From DASWJZ01 sp963814905 (GTDB lineage: Bacteria > Pseudomonadota > Alphaproteobacteria > Rhizobiales > Afifellaceae): a stretch of 64,000 bases of DNA. Positions 25,306-33,643 of this stretch are shown here, in pieces. The notes below the pieces were generated by a model, which made no database searches, was not told the origin of the DNA, and saw only the letters and a program-made list of their open reading frames with translations. The position numbers and the translations under genes are program-made. Position 1 is the stretch's first letter. Each line of letters starts with the position of its first letter. The DNA is taken from assembly GCA_963814905.1 (NCBI GenBank), contig CAWFEM010000021.1, positions 62,001-126,000 of the forward strand, in the 5' to 3' direction.

Positions 25306-26574
25306 CTAGTTCGCAGGTTCGTCAGCCGGCGCCTCTTCAGGCGGCAGGGCCGAAGCGTCGTCGTCGGACGGCGAAGCATTGTCACCGGTCCCGGCGGCGT
25401 CCCGCTCCGCCTTGATCTGCCGCCAGCGCGCGACGTTGCGGTTGTGCTCTTCGAGCGTGGCGGAGAAGGCGTGGCCGCCAGTGCCGTCCGCCACGAAGTA
25501 GAGCTCGTTGGTCCGCGACGGGTTGGCGACGGCTTCAAGTGCCGCGCGCCCCGGATTGGCGATCGGCGACGGCGGCAGGCCCGTGACCAGGTAGGTGTTG
25601 AAGTCGGTGGGCTTGTCGAGATCGGAGCGATAGAGCGGCCGTCCCTCCGGCAGGCCCGCGCCGCCGAAGAGCCCGTAGATCACGGTCGGATCGGATTGGA
25701 GCCGCATGCCCTTGCGCAGCCGGTTGATGAAGACCGCGGCGACCCGCGGCCGCTCGTCGGCGCGCCCGGTCTCCTTCTCCACGATGGAGGCGAGCGTGAC
25801 GAATTCCGCTGGCGTCTCGATGGGCAGGCCCGGCGCGCGGCGGTTCCATATCTCCTGCACCGCACGCGCTTCCACGCGCTGCATCTGCTCGATCATCTGC
25901 TGGCGCGTGGCGCCGCGCGTGAACTTGTAGGTGTCGGGCATCAGCGTGCCGTCCGGCGGGACCGTCACGATGTCGCCGGTCAGCACGGGATCCTCGCGCA
26001 GCTTGTCGACGATCATCTGGCTGGTGAGCCCCTCCGGGAAGGTGATGGCATGCAGCACCGAACGGCCCGACGCGAGATCGTCGAGCACCTGCCGCATGCT
26101 CACCGCCGGCTGGAACAGGTATTCGCCGGCCTGCAGCTTGGAATCCAGGCTTTTGAAGCGAGCCGCCATCGTGAAGATGAACGGGTTCTCGATGACGTTA
26201 TGGCGCTGCAGCTGCTGGGAGATCGATTCCAGACCCGTGCCGGGCGTGACGAGCACGCTTGTCGTTTCCGTCAGCGGACCGGGCCGATTGAAGCTCCGCA
26301 TCCCGAAATAGAGCGCGCCGCCGCCCACGACGACCACGAGCACGGCCACCATCAGGAAGAAGTTCGACACCACGACCAGCGGATGCCGCGCCTTCTGCGA
26401 GCGCGGCGGCGGCGGTGGCGCCGCTTCCGGCTGCAGGACCTGGCGCGGGCTCTTCGGCGAAATGCGCCGGCGCGGCTGCTGCTCTCGCTCCTCGATCGCG
26501 GGCATGTCGAGCGGCGACACCGCCGGCATGTCCGGCTGTTGTTGCCTGTCGCTCGGACGATCCGTGGTGCTCAT
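25306..26574 (-). CDS. mltG: Endolytic murein transglycosylase MltG
   Basis: A 422-residue inner-membrane protein: about 80 cytoplasmic residues rich in Q/P/R, one membrane segment (about residues 85-107, NFFLMVAVLVVVVGGGALYF), a LysM-like region and a YceG catalytic domain. The catalytic Glu lies in LASIVEKETGRADERP. It cuts nascent glycan strands and sets their length. ATG 26574 was preferred over the in-frame GTG 26601 because a GGGAGAGGGA ribosome site precedes it. fabF lies 61 nt upstream on the same strand. Confidence 0.9.
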   Translation of the reverse strand: MSTTDRPSDRQQQPDMPAVSPLDMPAIEEREQQPRRRISPKSPRQVLQPEAAPPPPPRSQKARHPLVVVSNFFLMVAVLVVVVGGGALYFGMRSFNRPGPLTETTSVLVTPGTGLESISQQLQRHNVIENPFIFTMAARFKSLDSKLQAGEYLFQPAVSMRQVLDDLASGRSVLHAITFPEGLTSQMIVDKLREDPVLTGDIVTVPPDGTLMPDTYKFTRGATRQQMIEQMQRVEARAVQEIWNRRAPGLPIETPAEFVTLASIVEKETGRADERPRVAAVFINRLRKGMRLQSDPTVIYGLFGGAGLPEGRPLYRSDLDKPTDFNTYLVTGLPPSPIANPGRAALEAVANPSRTNELYFVADGTGGHAFSATLEEHNRNVARWRQIKAERDAAGTGDNASPSDDDASALPPEEAPADEPAN

Positions 26575-26635
26575 CCGGGTCGGTCCCTCTCCCGGTCCCA
26601 CTCATAACACCGATTGAGGCTAAACCGCGAACTCA

Positions 26636-27892
26636 TCACAGGCGTCTGAAAACCAGCGACGCGTTGGTGCCGCCGAAGCCGAAAGAGTTCGAGAGCGTCA
26701 CGTCGATGCTTTTCGCCTTGGCCTTGAACGGCACGAGATCGATGGGCGTCTCGACCGAAGGATTGTCGAGATTGAGCGTCGGCGGCGCGATGCCGTCGCG
26801 CATCGCAAGCAGACAGAAGATCGCCTCCACCGCTCCCGCCGCGCCGAGCAGATGCCCGATCGCCGATTTGGTGGACGACATGGTGAGCCCGCCGGCGGAA
26901 TTCCCCATCACGCGTTCGACCGCCGCAAGCTCTATCCCATCGGCCATGGTGGAGGTGCCGTGGGCGTTGACGTAGTCGACCTCCGAGGGGTCGATACCGG
27001 CACGCTTCAGCGCCGCCTTCATGCAGCGATAGGCGCCGTTGCCGTCCTCCGCCGGCGCGGTGATGTGGAAGGCGTCTCCCGACAGCCCGTAGCCGATTAC
27101 CTCGCCATGGATGGTCGCGCCGCGCGCCTTGGCGTGCTCGTATTCCTCCAGCACGACGGCGCCGGCGCCCTCGCCCATCACGAACCCGTCGCGATCGCGG
27201 TCATAGGGCCGCGAGGCCTGTTTGGGGCGGTCGTTGAAGCTTGTGGAAAGCGCCCGGCAGGCGGCGAAGCCGGCCATCGAGATGCGCACGACCGGCGATT
27301 CGGTGCCGCCGGCTACCATCACGTCGGCGTCGCCGAGCGCGATCAGCCGCGCCGCATCGCCGATCGCATGTGCGCCGGTCGAACAGGCAGTGACCACGGA
27401 ATGGTTCGGACCCTTCAGGCCGTGCTTGATCGATACGTAGCCGGAGGCAAGGTTGATCAGCCGGCCGGGGATGAAGAACGGCGAGATGCGACGCGGCCCG
27501 CGCTCATGCAGCGTGATGCCGGCTTCCACGATGCCGCCGATGCCGCCGATGCCGGAGCCGATCAGGACGCCCGTCGCGAATTGATCGTCATCGCTCTTCG
27601 GATGCCAGCCGGCGCTCGCCAGCGCTTCGTCGGCGGCGGCCATCGCGAAGATGATGAAATCGTCGACCTTGCGCTGTTCTTTCGGCTCCATCGACAGATC
27701 GGCATTGAAGGTGCCGTCGGAGCCGTCGCCGCGCGGGATCACGCAAGCGATCTGGCAGGGAAGATCATCGACCTTGAATGTGGTGATCCGCGCCGCGCCG
27801 CTCTCGCCGGCCTTGAGGCGCGCCCATGTGTTTTCGACGCCGCTGCCAAGCGGCGTCACCATGCCCATTCCGGTGACGACGACTCGCCGCAC
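26636..27892 (-). CDS. fabF: 3-oxoacyl-[ACP] synthase II
   Basis: A 418-residue condensing enzyme with the Cys-His-His triad: VVTACSTGAHAIGDA (Cys), VNAHGTSTMADG (His), KSAIGHLLGAAGAVE (His). It begins MRRVVVTGMGMVTPLGSG and ends FGFGGTNASLVFRRL, as usual for FabF. It elongates acyl-ACP with malonyl-ACP. It lies 20 nt after acpP on the same strand, the standard acpP-fabF order. Confidence 0.94.
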   Translation of the reverse strand: MRRVVVTGMGMVTPLGSGVENTWARLKAGESGAARITTFKVDDLPCQIACVIPRGDGSDGTFNADLSMEPKEQRKVDDFIIFAMAAADEALASAGWHPKSDDDQFATGVLIGSGIGGIGGIVEAGITLHERGPRRISPFFIPGRLINLASGYVSIKHGLKGPNHSVVTACSTGAHAIGDAARLIALGDADVMVAGGTESPVVRISMAGFAACRALSTSFNDRPKQASRPYDRDRDGFVMGEGAGAVVLEEYEHAKARGATIHGEVIGYGLSGDAFHITAPAEDGNGAYRCMKAALKRAGIDPSEVDYVNAHGTSTMADGIELAAVERVMGNSAGGLTMSSTKSAIGHLLGAAGAVEAIFCLLAMRDGIAPPTLNLDNPSVETPIDLVPFKAKAKSIDVTLSNSFGFGGTNASLVFRRL

Positions 27893-27912
27893 TGCGCGGA
27901 CCTGTCCCTATT

Positions 27913-28155
27913 TCAGGAGGTGCTCTTCTCCAGGAAGCGGACCGCGTCGCCGACGGTCAGGATCGTCTCTGCCGCATCGTCGGGGATCTCGACGCCAAAC
28001 TCTTCCTCGAAAGCCATCACGAGCTCAACGGTATCGAGGCTGTCGGCGCCAAGATCGTCAATGAAGCTCGCATCCTTGGACACCTTGTCCTCTTCCACGC
28101 CGAGATGTTCGACGACGATCTTCTTGACGCGCGCCTCGATATTGTTGTCGCTCAT
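27913..28155 (-). CDS. acpP: Acyl carrier protein
   Basis: An 80-residue acidic protein with the phosphopantetheine-attachment motif GADSLDTVELVMAFEEEFG (Ser of DSL near residue 38). It carries growing acyl chains for fatty-acid synthesis. ATG 28155 (MSDNNIEARVKKIV) is preceded by GAGGAAGAAG. A longer frame to 28203 is open but would add an unrelated tail. The 187-bp gap to fabG probably holds its promoter. Confidence 0.95.
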   Translation of the reverse strand: MSDNNIEARVKKIVVEHLGVEEDKVSKDASFIDDLGADSLDTVELVMAFEEEFGVEIPDDAAETILTVGDAVRFLEKSTS

Positions 28156-28342
28156 AACTTCTTCCTCATCCTCGGGTCGTTTCCCGCCCCGGAGCATACA
28201 CAAAAGCCGCGAAGCGGGGGCTTCAGCGGCGATTCAACCGGGTCAATGGTCACTTTCGGGCGGTCGTTAACACGTTTCATCCGGCTTGACCAGCAGCGGA
28301 AATCCGCCTTTTCTGGGGCGGTTCGCCCGCGTCAAACCACCG

Positions 28343-29080
28343 TCAAATCATCGCCATGCCGCCGTTCACGTGGAGCGTCTGGCCGGTCACGTAGGCGGCC
28401 TCGTCGCTGGCCAGAAACACGACCGCCGCGGCGACCTCCGCACCCGTCCCAAGCCGCCCGCTCGGGATGGTCCCAAGGATCGCCTCGCGCTGCTTTTCGC
28501 TGAGCTTGTCGGTCATGGCGCTCCCGATGAAACCCGGCGCGACGCAGTTCACCGTGATGCCGCGCGTCGCAACCTCCATCGCCAGCGATTTGGACATGCC
28601 GATCATGCCGGCCTTGGACGCGGCGTAGTTCGCCTGGCCCGCGTTGCCGGTCACGCCGACGACGGAGGTGATCCCCACGATCCTTCCGGAGCGCTGGCGC
28701 ATCATGCCCTTGAGCGCCGCGCGCGAAAGCCGGAACGCGGCCTCCAGATTGACCCGCAGGACAAGCTCGAAATCCTCGTCCTTCATGCGCACGGCGAGCC
28801 CGTCGCGGGTGAGGCCGGCATTGTTGACCAGGATATCGAGGCCGCCCATCAGACGCTCCGCCTCCGGGACCAGCGCGTCGACGGCGGCGGCATCCGCGAG
28901 GTCGGCGGATGCGATGTGGGTGCGCTCGCCGAGTTCCGCCGACAGCGCCTCGAGCGCTTCGGTGCGCGTGCCCGACAATGTGACCGTGGCGCCCTGCGCG
29001 TGCAGCGCCGCGGCGATGGCGCCTCCGATCCCTCCACTCGCGCCGGTGACGAGCGCGCGCTTTCCTTCAAGGCCGAACAT
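28343..29080 (-). CDS. fabG: 3-oxoacyl-[ACP] reductase
   Basis: A 245-residue SDR: cofactor loop TGASGGIGGAIA, NNAGLTRDG, catalytic Ser region ITSVVGVTGNAGQANYAASK with the YxxxK pair, and the C-terminal YVTGQTLHVNGGMAMI typical for FabG. It reduces 3-ketoacyl-ACP with NADPH. ATG 29080 is 10 nt after the fabD stop, so fabD-fabG are one operon. Confidence 0.93.
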   Translation of the reverse strand: MFGLEGKRALVTGASGGIGGAIAAALHAQGATVTLSGTRTEALEALSAELGERTHIASADLADAAAVDALVPEAERLMGGLDILVNNAGLTRDGLAVRMKDEDFELVLRVNLEAAFRLSRAALKGMMRQRSGRIVGITSVVGVTGNAGQANYAASKAGMIGMSKSLAMEVATRGITVNCVAPGFIGSAMTDKLSEKQREAILGTIPSGRLGTGAEVAAAVVFLASDEAAYVTGQTLHVNGGMAMI

Positions 29081-29090
29081 GCCGCCTCCC

Positions 29091-30038
29091 CTATTCCTCG
29101 AGCGCGGCGACCAGCGTCGCGACGTCCTCCGGCGCCCCGACGGCCGACGCGGTCGCATCAGGCACGATGCGCTTTGCGAGGCCGGTCAGAACCCTTCCCG
29201 ATCCGATCTCCACCAGGCGCGTCACGCCGTTCGCGCCAAGCCAGGCCATGGACTCGCGCCAGCGGACCGTGCCCGTCACCTGCTCGACCAGGCGCTGGCG
29301 GATTTCCGTCGGATCGCTCAGCGACGTGGCGAGCACATTCGCGACGAGCGGCACCACCGGGGGATGGATCGCGGTCCCGGCGAGCGCATTCGCCATCACC
29401 TCCGCGGCGGGCTCCATCAGCGCGCAATGGAAGGGCGCGGAGACGGGCAGGAGCATGGCGCGGCGCGCGCCCTTTGCTTTGGCGAGATCGATCGCGCGCT
29501 CCACCGCCGCTTTGTGCCCCGAGACGACGACCTGGCCGGGCGCGTTGTCGTTGGCGACCTCGCAGACCTCCTCGGCGCTCGCCGCCGCCGCGGCAACGTC
29601 TTCCGCGGCCGCGAGATCGAGCCCGAGCAGCGCCGCCATGGCGCCGATACCTTCGGGAACCGCCTTCTGCATGGCGTCGCCGCGAATGCGAAGGAGCCGC
29701 GCCGTATCGCCGATCGAAAAACTGCCGGCCGCGGCGAGCGCGGAATACTCGCCAAGCGAATGGCCGGCCACGTAGGCGGCGTGCGTGGCAACGGATATCC
29801 CTTCCGCCTCGAGCGCCTTCAGCGCTGCAAGGCTCACCGCCATCAGCGCCGGCTGCGCGTTGCGCGTGCGCGTCAGCACGTCCTCCGGCCCCTCGAACAT
29901 GATCGACGAAAGCTTCTCGCCCAGCGCCTCGTCGATCTCGTCGAAGACCGCGCGCGCCGCCGGGACTTCGTCCGCCAGCGCCCTTCCCATGCCGACGGCC
30001 TGGCTCCCCTGACCGGGGAAAAGAAATGCTGTCGTCAT
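29091..30038 (-). CDS. fabD: Malonyl-CoA:ACP transacylase
   Basis: A 315-residue acyltransferase with oxyanion/catalytic motifs FLFPGQGSQAVGMG and GHSLGEYSALAAAG (active-site Ser near residue 93), Arg in RGDAMQ, and His in SAPFHCALM. It loads malonyl groups on ACP. ATG 30038 gives the standard start MTTAFLFPGQGSQ; the small upstream extension to 30071 has no support. It heads the leftward fab block, divergent from the TPR gene. Confidence 0.93.
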   Translation of the reverse strand: MTTAFLFPGQGSQAVGMGRALADEVPAARAVFDEIDEALGEKLSSIMFEGPEDVLTRTRNAQPALMAVSLAALKALEAEGISVATHAAYVAGHSLGEYSALAAAGSFSIGDTARLLRIRGDAMQKAVPEGIGAMAALLGLDLAAAEDVAAAAASAEEVCEVANDNAPGQVVVSGHKAAVERAIDLAKAKGARRAMLLPVSAPFHCALMEPAAEVMANALAGTAIHPPVVPLVANVLATSLSDPTEIRQRLVEQVTGTVRWRESMAWLGANGVTRLVEIGSGRVLTGLAKRIVPDATASAVGAPEDVATLVAALEE

Positions 30039-30156
30039 CGTCCTTCCGCGTCTCGCTGCGAGGCGTTGCACACCGCCGGGGCCCGTAGAGTCAAGCCGGA
30101 GTCAAACCGCGCGCCGACGCGCCGGCGGGGCGCGTCATCAAGCAGCCGCCGTCCTG

Positions 30157-30186
30157 CTTGACATGAAAACAGGCTTGTCGCTTATG
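30157..30186 (+). promoter_or_regulatory. Candidate sigma-70 promoter for the TPR/sulfotransferase genes
   Basis: CTTGAC at 30157-30162 equals the alphaproteobacterial -35 consensus. After 17-18 nt comes GCTTATG, a partial -10. A start near 30192 would place the first ATG codons (30163, 30184) upstream of the transcript and supports ATG 30250 as the real start. Confidence 0.4.
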
Positions 30187-30249
30187 CCTCGCATGACTTC
30201 ATGGACTGGAAGCCCACAGGCCGGGGGACCTTTGCCGGCAGGCGGAAAT

Positions 30250-30927
30250 ATGGGCACCGTGGAGTCCATGGTCGCCGCCGGAATCGCCAGCGAGCGCGCC
30301 GGCAACGTCGATGCCGCGGTCTCCAATTACCGCCAGGCGCTCACCCTGCGCCCCGGCGATCCCCAAGCCTCCCTCTGTTTTGCGCAGCTTCTCCTGCGGG
30401 TCAGAAGGCCCGGCGAAGCCGCGGCTGTGCTGCGAAAGGCCAAGGCCCCGCAAGGCGAGCCGGCGGTCAAGCATATGCTCGGGCTTGCCCTGCTCGAAGC
30501 CGGGGACGTCGACGAAGCGGTTCTTGAGCTCAGGAAGGCGCTGGCGATCGCACCGGACTCGCCCCCGATCCTGAGCAATCTCGGCAGCGCCGTGCTGCGC
30601 GCCGGCGACGAGAAACGCGCCGAGGAGCTTTTCCGGCGCGCTCTGTCGATCGCACCGAACGACGCGATGGCGAAGTTCCGCCTGGCCGGGCTTGCCCTCT
30701 ATGTCGGCCGCCGCGAGGAGGCGCGCACGCTCTATCGCGAAATGCTGCAAGCCGGAGAGCGCCAGGCAGTCATCTATGCCGGGCTGATCGAAGCAAGCGA
30801 CATCACCGAGGAGCCGCCCGAATACTCCGAGGTCAGTACCGATGGCGGAGGACACTTCGGTCTCGCCGCCGGAGCGCCGGATGCTGCATTTTGCAGCTGC
30901 GCGCGTCGACCGTGGCCTCGGGCGTGA
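30250..30927 (+). CDS. TPR-repeat protein, likely N-terminal half of a frameshifted TPR-sulfotransferase
   Basis: A 225-residue protein with four to five TPR units (for example AVSNYRQALTLRPGDPQASL, AVLELRKALAIAPDSPPILS, AEELFRRALSIAPNDAMAKF). The recognisable sequence ends at about 30830 (EEPPEYSEV), after which the last 30 residues look out of frame. The sulfotransferase domain continues in the +1 frame from 30842. In Hyphomicrobiales the two parts are normally one protein of 500-550 residues, so a one-base indel near 30830-30845 is likely. ATG 30250 was chosen because of AGGCGGA just upstream; the frame is open to 30163. Confidence 0.7.
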   Translation: MGTVESMVAAGIASERAGNVDAAVSNYRQALTLRPGDPQASLCFAQLLLRVRRPGEAAAVLRKAKAPQGEPAVKHMLGLALLEAGDVDEAVLELRKALAIAPDSPPILSNLGSAVLRAGDEKRAEELFRRALSIAPNDAMAKFRLAGLALYVGRREEARTLYREMLQAGERQAVIYAGLIEASDITEEPPEYSEVSTDGGGHFGLAAGAPDAAFCSCARRPWPRA

Positions 30928-31819
30928 CGACGAGGCGTTCCGGCACTATGCCGCCGGGAAGGCGTTGCTGCCGCCTTTCGACGTCGGTCATTTTGCCGAG
31001 ATGGTCGCGATGCTGAAGGAGACGGTGACGCAGGAGCGGCTTGCCGCGATGGCGGGTGCGGCCAATGAGAGCGAGCAGCCGGTGTTCATCTTCGGCATGC
31101 CGCGCTCCGGATCGAGCCTGGCCGAGCAATTGATCGCGGCGCATCCGCAGGCCGCCGCCGGCGGCGAGCGGCCGTTCTTCACCAGAGCCACGGCGCGGCT
31201 CGGCATGCGTCTGACGCCGGGCCCTGGGGCCGTGACCCCCGAAGACCTGCGCACGCGCCTCCTTTCGCTGGAGCCCGGGGAACTCGCTCCGCTGCCGGAG
31301 GTCTATCTCAAGCGGCTGCGCCACCACGGCGGTGACGCCTTCCGCATCACCGACAAGACGCCGCACAACTTCATGAGCCTGTGGCTGATCGCGCTTTTCT
31401 TTCCCCACGCGCGCTACATCCATACGCGCCGCGACCCGATGGCCACCTGCGTCTCGTGCTTCACGACGGATCTGCGCGAGTGGCACGCCTATACGCGCGA
31501 TCTGTCGACGCTCGGCCGCTATTACCGGCTCTACGAGGAGCTGATGGCGCATTGGCGCGCCGTGCTGCCGATCGACATCTATGAATGTGACTACGAGGCC
31601 CTGGCGGCGGATCCGGAGACGGAAGCGCCGCGCCTGCTGGCCGCCGCCGGACTGGAATGGGACCCGCGCTGCCTGGACTTCCATTCGACGGGAAAGCTGG
31701 CGCAGACCGCAAGCTACGAACAGGTGCGCCGGCCGATCCACACCGAGCGCATCGACGCCTGGCGCCGCTACGAGAGCCACCTCGGGCCGCTGGTCGAGGC
31801 GCTCGCCGCGGGCAGCTAA
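30842..31819 (+). CDS. Sulfotransferase-domain protein, likely C-terminal half of the same gene
   Basis: A 325-residue protein. It begins with a remaining TPR-like region (HFAAARVDRGLGRDDEAFRH), followed by the sulfotransferase 5'-phosphosulfate loop FIFGMPRSGSSLAEQLIAAH (about residues 80-99) and the 3'-phosphate-binding segment YIHTRRDPMATCVSCF. It would transfer sulfate from PAPS to a protein or glycan. ATG 30842 overlaps the TPR frame by 86 nt and has no good ribosome site of its own, which favours a frameshift inside a single ancestral gene over two separate genes. Confidence 0.75.
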   Translation: MAEDTSVSPPERRMLHFAAARVDRGLGRDDEAFRHYAAGKALLPPFDVGHFAEMVAMLKETVTQERLAAMAGAANESEQPVFIFGMPRSGSSLAEQLIAAHPQAAAGGERPFFTRATARLGMRLTPGPGAVTPEDLRTRLLSLEPGELAPLPEVYLKRLRHHGGDAFRITDKTPHNFMSLWLIALFFPHARYIHTRRDPMATCVSCFTTDLREWHAYTRDLSTLGRYYRLYEELMAHWRAVLPIDIYECDYEALAADPETEAPRLLAAAGLEWDPRCLDFHSTGKLAQTASYEQVRRPIHTERIDAWRRYESHLGPLVEALAAGS

Positions 31820-31831
31820 CGCGCCGTCCGG

Positions 31832-31860
31832 CTTGCTTTCCCGGCGTTTTGCCGTATATA
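31832..31860 (+). promoter_or_regulatory. Sigma-70 promoter for the ribosomal protein operon
   Basis: CTTGCT at 31832-31837, a 17-nt spacer, and TATATA at 31855-31860. This is close to the CTTGAC-N17-CTATAT pattern of alphaproteobacteria. It would produce a transcript with a leader of about 205 nt before rpsF. Confidence 0.6.
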
Positions 31861-31987
31861 GCCCGCTTCCACGACCGGCTTCGGCCGGGGGCTGAACGGA
31901 AAGCAGGCCAATCTCAAAAGGTTAGGCCGGCAGGGGTCGCCAAGGCGATCCGGTTTCCCGTGTCTCCGCTCTCGAAGACGTCACGCA

Positions 31988-32065
31988 AGCCTTTCCGCGG
32001 GAGTGCTCCCGCCGACCGGGCTTCGACGGGGCTCCGCGCCAAGCGGGTCGGGAAAAGGAAAGGCT
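31988..32065 (+). promoter_or_regulatory. Structured rpsF leader with a helix covering the ribosome-binding site
   Basis: AGCCTTTCC (31988-31996) is fully complementary to GGAAAGGCT (32057-32065), which contains the Shine-Dalgarno region of rpsF. Between these arms lie a hairpin GCGGGAG/CTCCCGC (31997-32003 with 32006-32012) and a second arm CGACC/GGTCG (32013-32017 with 32046-32050), extended by GCTT/AAGC (32020-32023 with 32041-32044). The three helices abut as a three-way junction. It may mediate feedback by ribosomal proteins S6:S18, as known for other rpsF leaders; the match to that motif was not tested. Confidence 0.5.
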
Positions 32066-32073
32066 GAGAACGA

Positions 32074-32451
32074 ATGGCATTCTATGAGCATGTTTTCCTG
32101 ACTCGGCAGGACGTGTCGGGTCAGCGCGTCGACGAACTTGTCGAGCAGTTCAAAGGCGTGATCGCCGGCGGCGGCGGCAGCATCGGCAAGACGGAATATT
32201 GGGGTCTCAAGAACCTCTCCTTCCGTATCTCGAAGAACCGCAAGGCGCATTTCACGCTGATGAACATCGACGCGCCGCATGATGCGCTAAACGAGATGGA
32301 GCGGCAGATGCGTCTCAGCGAGGACGTGATCCGCTTCCTCACCGTGCGCGTCGACGCCCTCGAAGAGGAGCCGTCCGTGCAGATGCAGAAGAAAGAGCGC
32401 GACGAGCGCCGCCGCCGCGACCGCGAGCGCCGCCGCGACGACGAGGAGTAG
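32074..32451 (+). CDS. rpsF: 30S ribosomal protein S6
   Basis: A 125-residue S6 beginning MAFYEHVFLTRQDVSGQRVD, with core GGSIGKTEYWGLKNLSFRIS and RLSEDVIRFLTVRVD. The C-terminal tail is rich in R, E and D (about 25 residues), as in other alphaproteobacteria. S6 binds the central domain of 16S rRNA with S18. It lies 4 nt before rpsR in the rpsF-rpsR-rplI operon. Confidence 0.95.
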   Translation: MAFYEHVFLTRQDVSGQRVDELVEQFKGVIAGGGGSIGKTEYWGLKNLSFRISKNRKAHFTLMNIDAPHDALNEMERQMRLSEDVIRFLTVRVDALEEEPSVQMQKKERDERRRRDRERRRDDEE

Positions 32452-32455
32452 GATC

Positions 32456-32704
32456 ATGGTCGATATCGCACAGCTTCCGACCCGGCGCCCTTTCCACCGC
32501 CGCCGCAAGACCTGCCCCTTCTCCGGCGATAACGCGCCCCTCATTGACTACAAGGACGTGAAGCTCCTTGAGCGCTACATCTCCGAGCGCGGCAAGATCG
32601 TGCCGTCGCGCATCACGGCGGTCAGCGCCAAGAAGCAGCGCGAACTCGCGCGGGCGATCAAGCGCGCCCGCTTTCTCGGCCTCCTGCCCTACGTGCTGAA
32701 GTAG
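32456..32704 (+). CDS. rpsR: 30S ribosomal protein S18
   Basis: An 82-residue S18 with RRKTCPFSGDN, YKDVKLLERYISERGKIVPS and QRELARAIKRARFLGLLPY, the family core in full. It partners S6 on the platform of the small subunit. The ATG is 4 nt after the rpsF stop, with GAGTAGGA before it, so the two are translated as a pair. Confidence 0.95.
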   Translation: MVDIAQLPTRRPFHRRRKTCPFSGDNAPLIDYKDVKLLERYISERGKIVPSRITAVSAKKQRELARAIKRARFLGLLPYVLK

Positions 32705-32781
32705 GCTGAAGACCGTCGCTGAGACGGCCCGCACACCGGGCAGCCTCTAACCGCATCTCGCGGGACAGCAAGGAGACGAAA

Positions 32782-33393
32782 ATGGAAGTAATCCTCTTGG
32801 AGCGCATCGCCCGGCTCGGGCAGATGGGCGACGTCGTTCGCGTGAGGAACGGCTATGCGCGCAACTACCTCCTGCCGCAGGGCAAGGCGCTGCGCGCGAA
32901 CGAGGAAAGCCGCAAGCGCTTCGAAAGCGACAAGGCGCAGCTTGAGGCGCGCAACCTGGAAGCCCGCAAGGAGGCCGAGGCCATCGCGGACAAGCTCGGC
33001 GGTCAGGTCTTCGTGGTGATCCGCCAGGCGGGCGAGACCGGACAGCTCTATGGCTCGGTCGCCACCCGAGACATCGCGGAGACGGCAACCGCCGGCGGCT
33101 TCACGATCGAGCGGCGGCAGGTCCGGCTCGACCGCGCGATCAAGACGATCGGTCTGCACCAGGTGCAGATCACGCTTCACCCGGAAGTGGATATCCCGAT
33201 CACCATCAACGTCGCGCGCTCGAACGACGAGGCGGAGCGCCAGGCTCGCGGCGAGGATCTGACCCGGTCGGATGCGCTGTTGGAGCCGGACGTGGAGGAA
33301 GCTTCGGAAGAGGCGGAGGCCACCGAAGCGCCGGAGGGCGAGAGCCCCGAAGACGAGGCGACGGAAGACGACGAAGCGGCGGCCACGGCCTGA
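32782..33393 (+). CDS. rplI: 50S ribosomal protein L9
   Basis: A 203-residue L9: N-terminal MEVILLERIARLGQMGDVVR and GYARNYLLPQGKA, the long connecting helix, and a C-terminal domain with GSVATRDIAE and VDIPITINVARS. It is about 50 residues longer than E. coli L9 because of a very acidic tail (E/D/A-rich, from about residue 168), common in this group. AAGGAG at 32769-32774 precedes the ATG. A terminator follows 26 nt after the stop. Confidence 0.95.
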   Translation: MEVILLERIARLGQMGDVVRVRNGYARNYLLPQGKALRANEESRKRFESDKAQLEARNLEARKEAEAIADKLGGQVFVVIRQAGETGQLYGSVATRDIAETATAGGFTIERRQVRLDRAIKTIGLHQVQITLHPEVDIPITINVARSNDEAERQARGEDLTRSDALLEPDVEEASEEAEATEAPEGESPEDEATEDDEAAATA

Positions 33394-33419
33394 TCGGCCG
33401 CGTCGGCTCGAGTTGTTTC

Positions 33420-33446
33420 AAAGGGCGCCGCGGCGCCCTTTCTCTT
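33420..33446 (+). terminator. Rho-independent terminator after rplI
   Basis: The perfect palindrome AAAGGGCGCCG / CGGCGCCCTTT at 33420-33441, followed by CTCTT, 26 nt after the rplI stop. It closes the ribosomal operon. Confidence 0.8.
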
Positions 33447-33643
33447 GTGTGGCGGGGCCCCATGCCGGCGCGCCGCACGAAACGCCCTGCCCTTCGTCGC
33501 CAAGAAGATTCTTTTTCCGCGCCGGGCTCTGTCGCCGAATTGGGCCGACTTTTGCATCGGCCTCAAAGCGTGCCCTGATAGCAGCGGTCCGAGCGACGTC
33601 GCCTGACCGCTTTGCGCAGGGTTGATTGTTGCCCGGGACGGAT

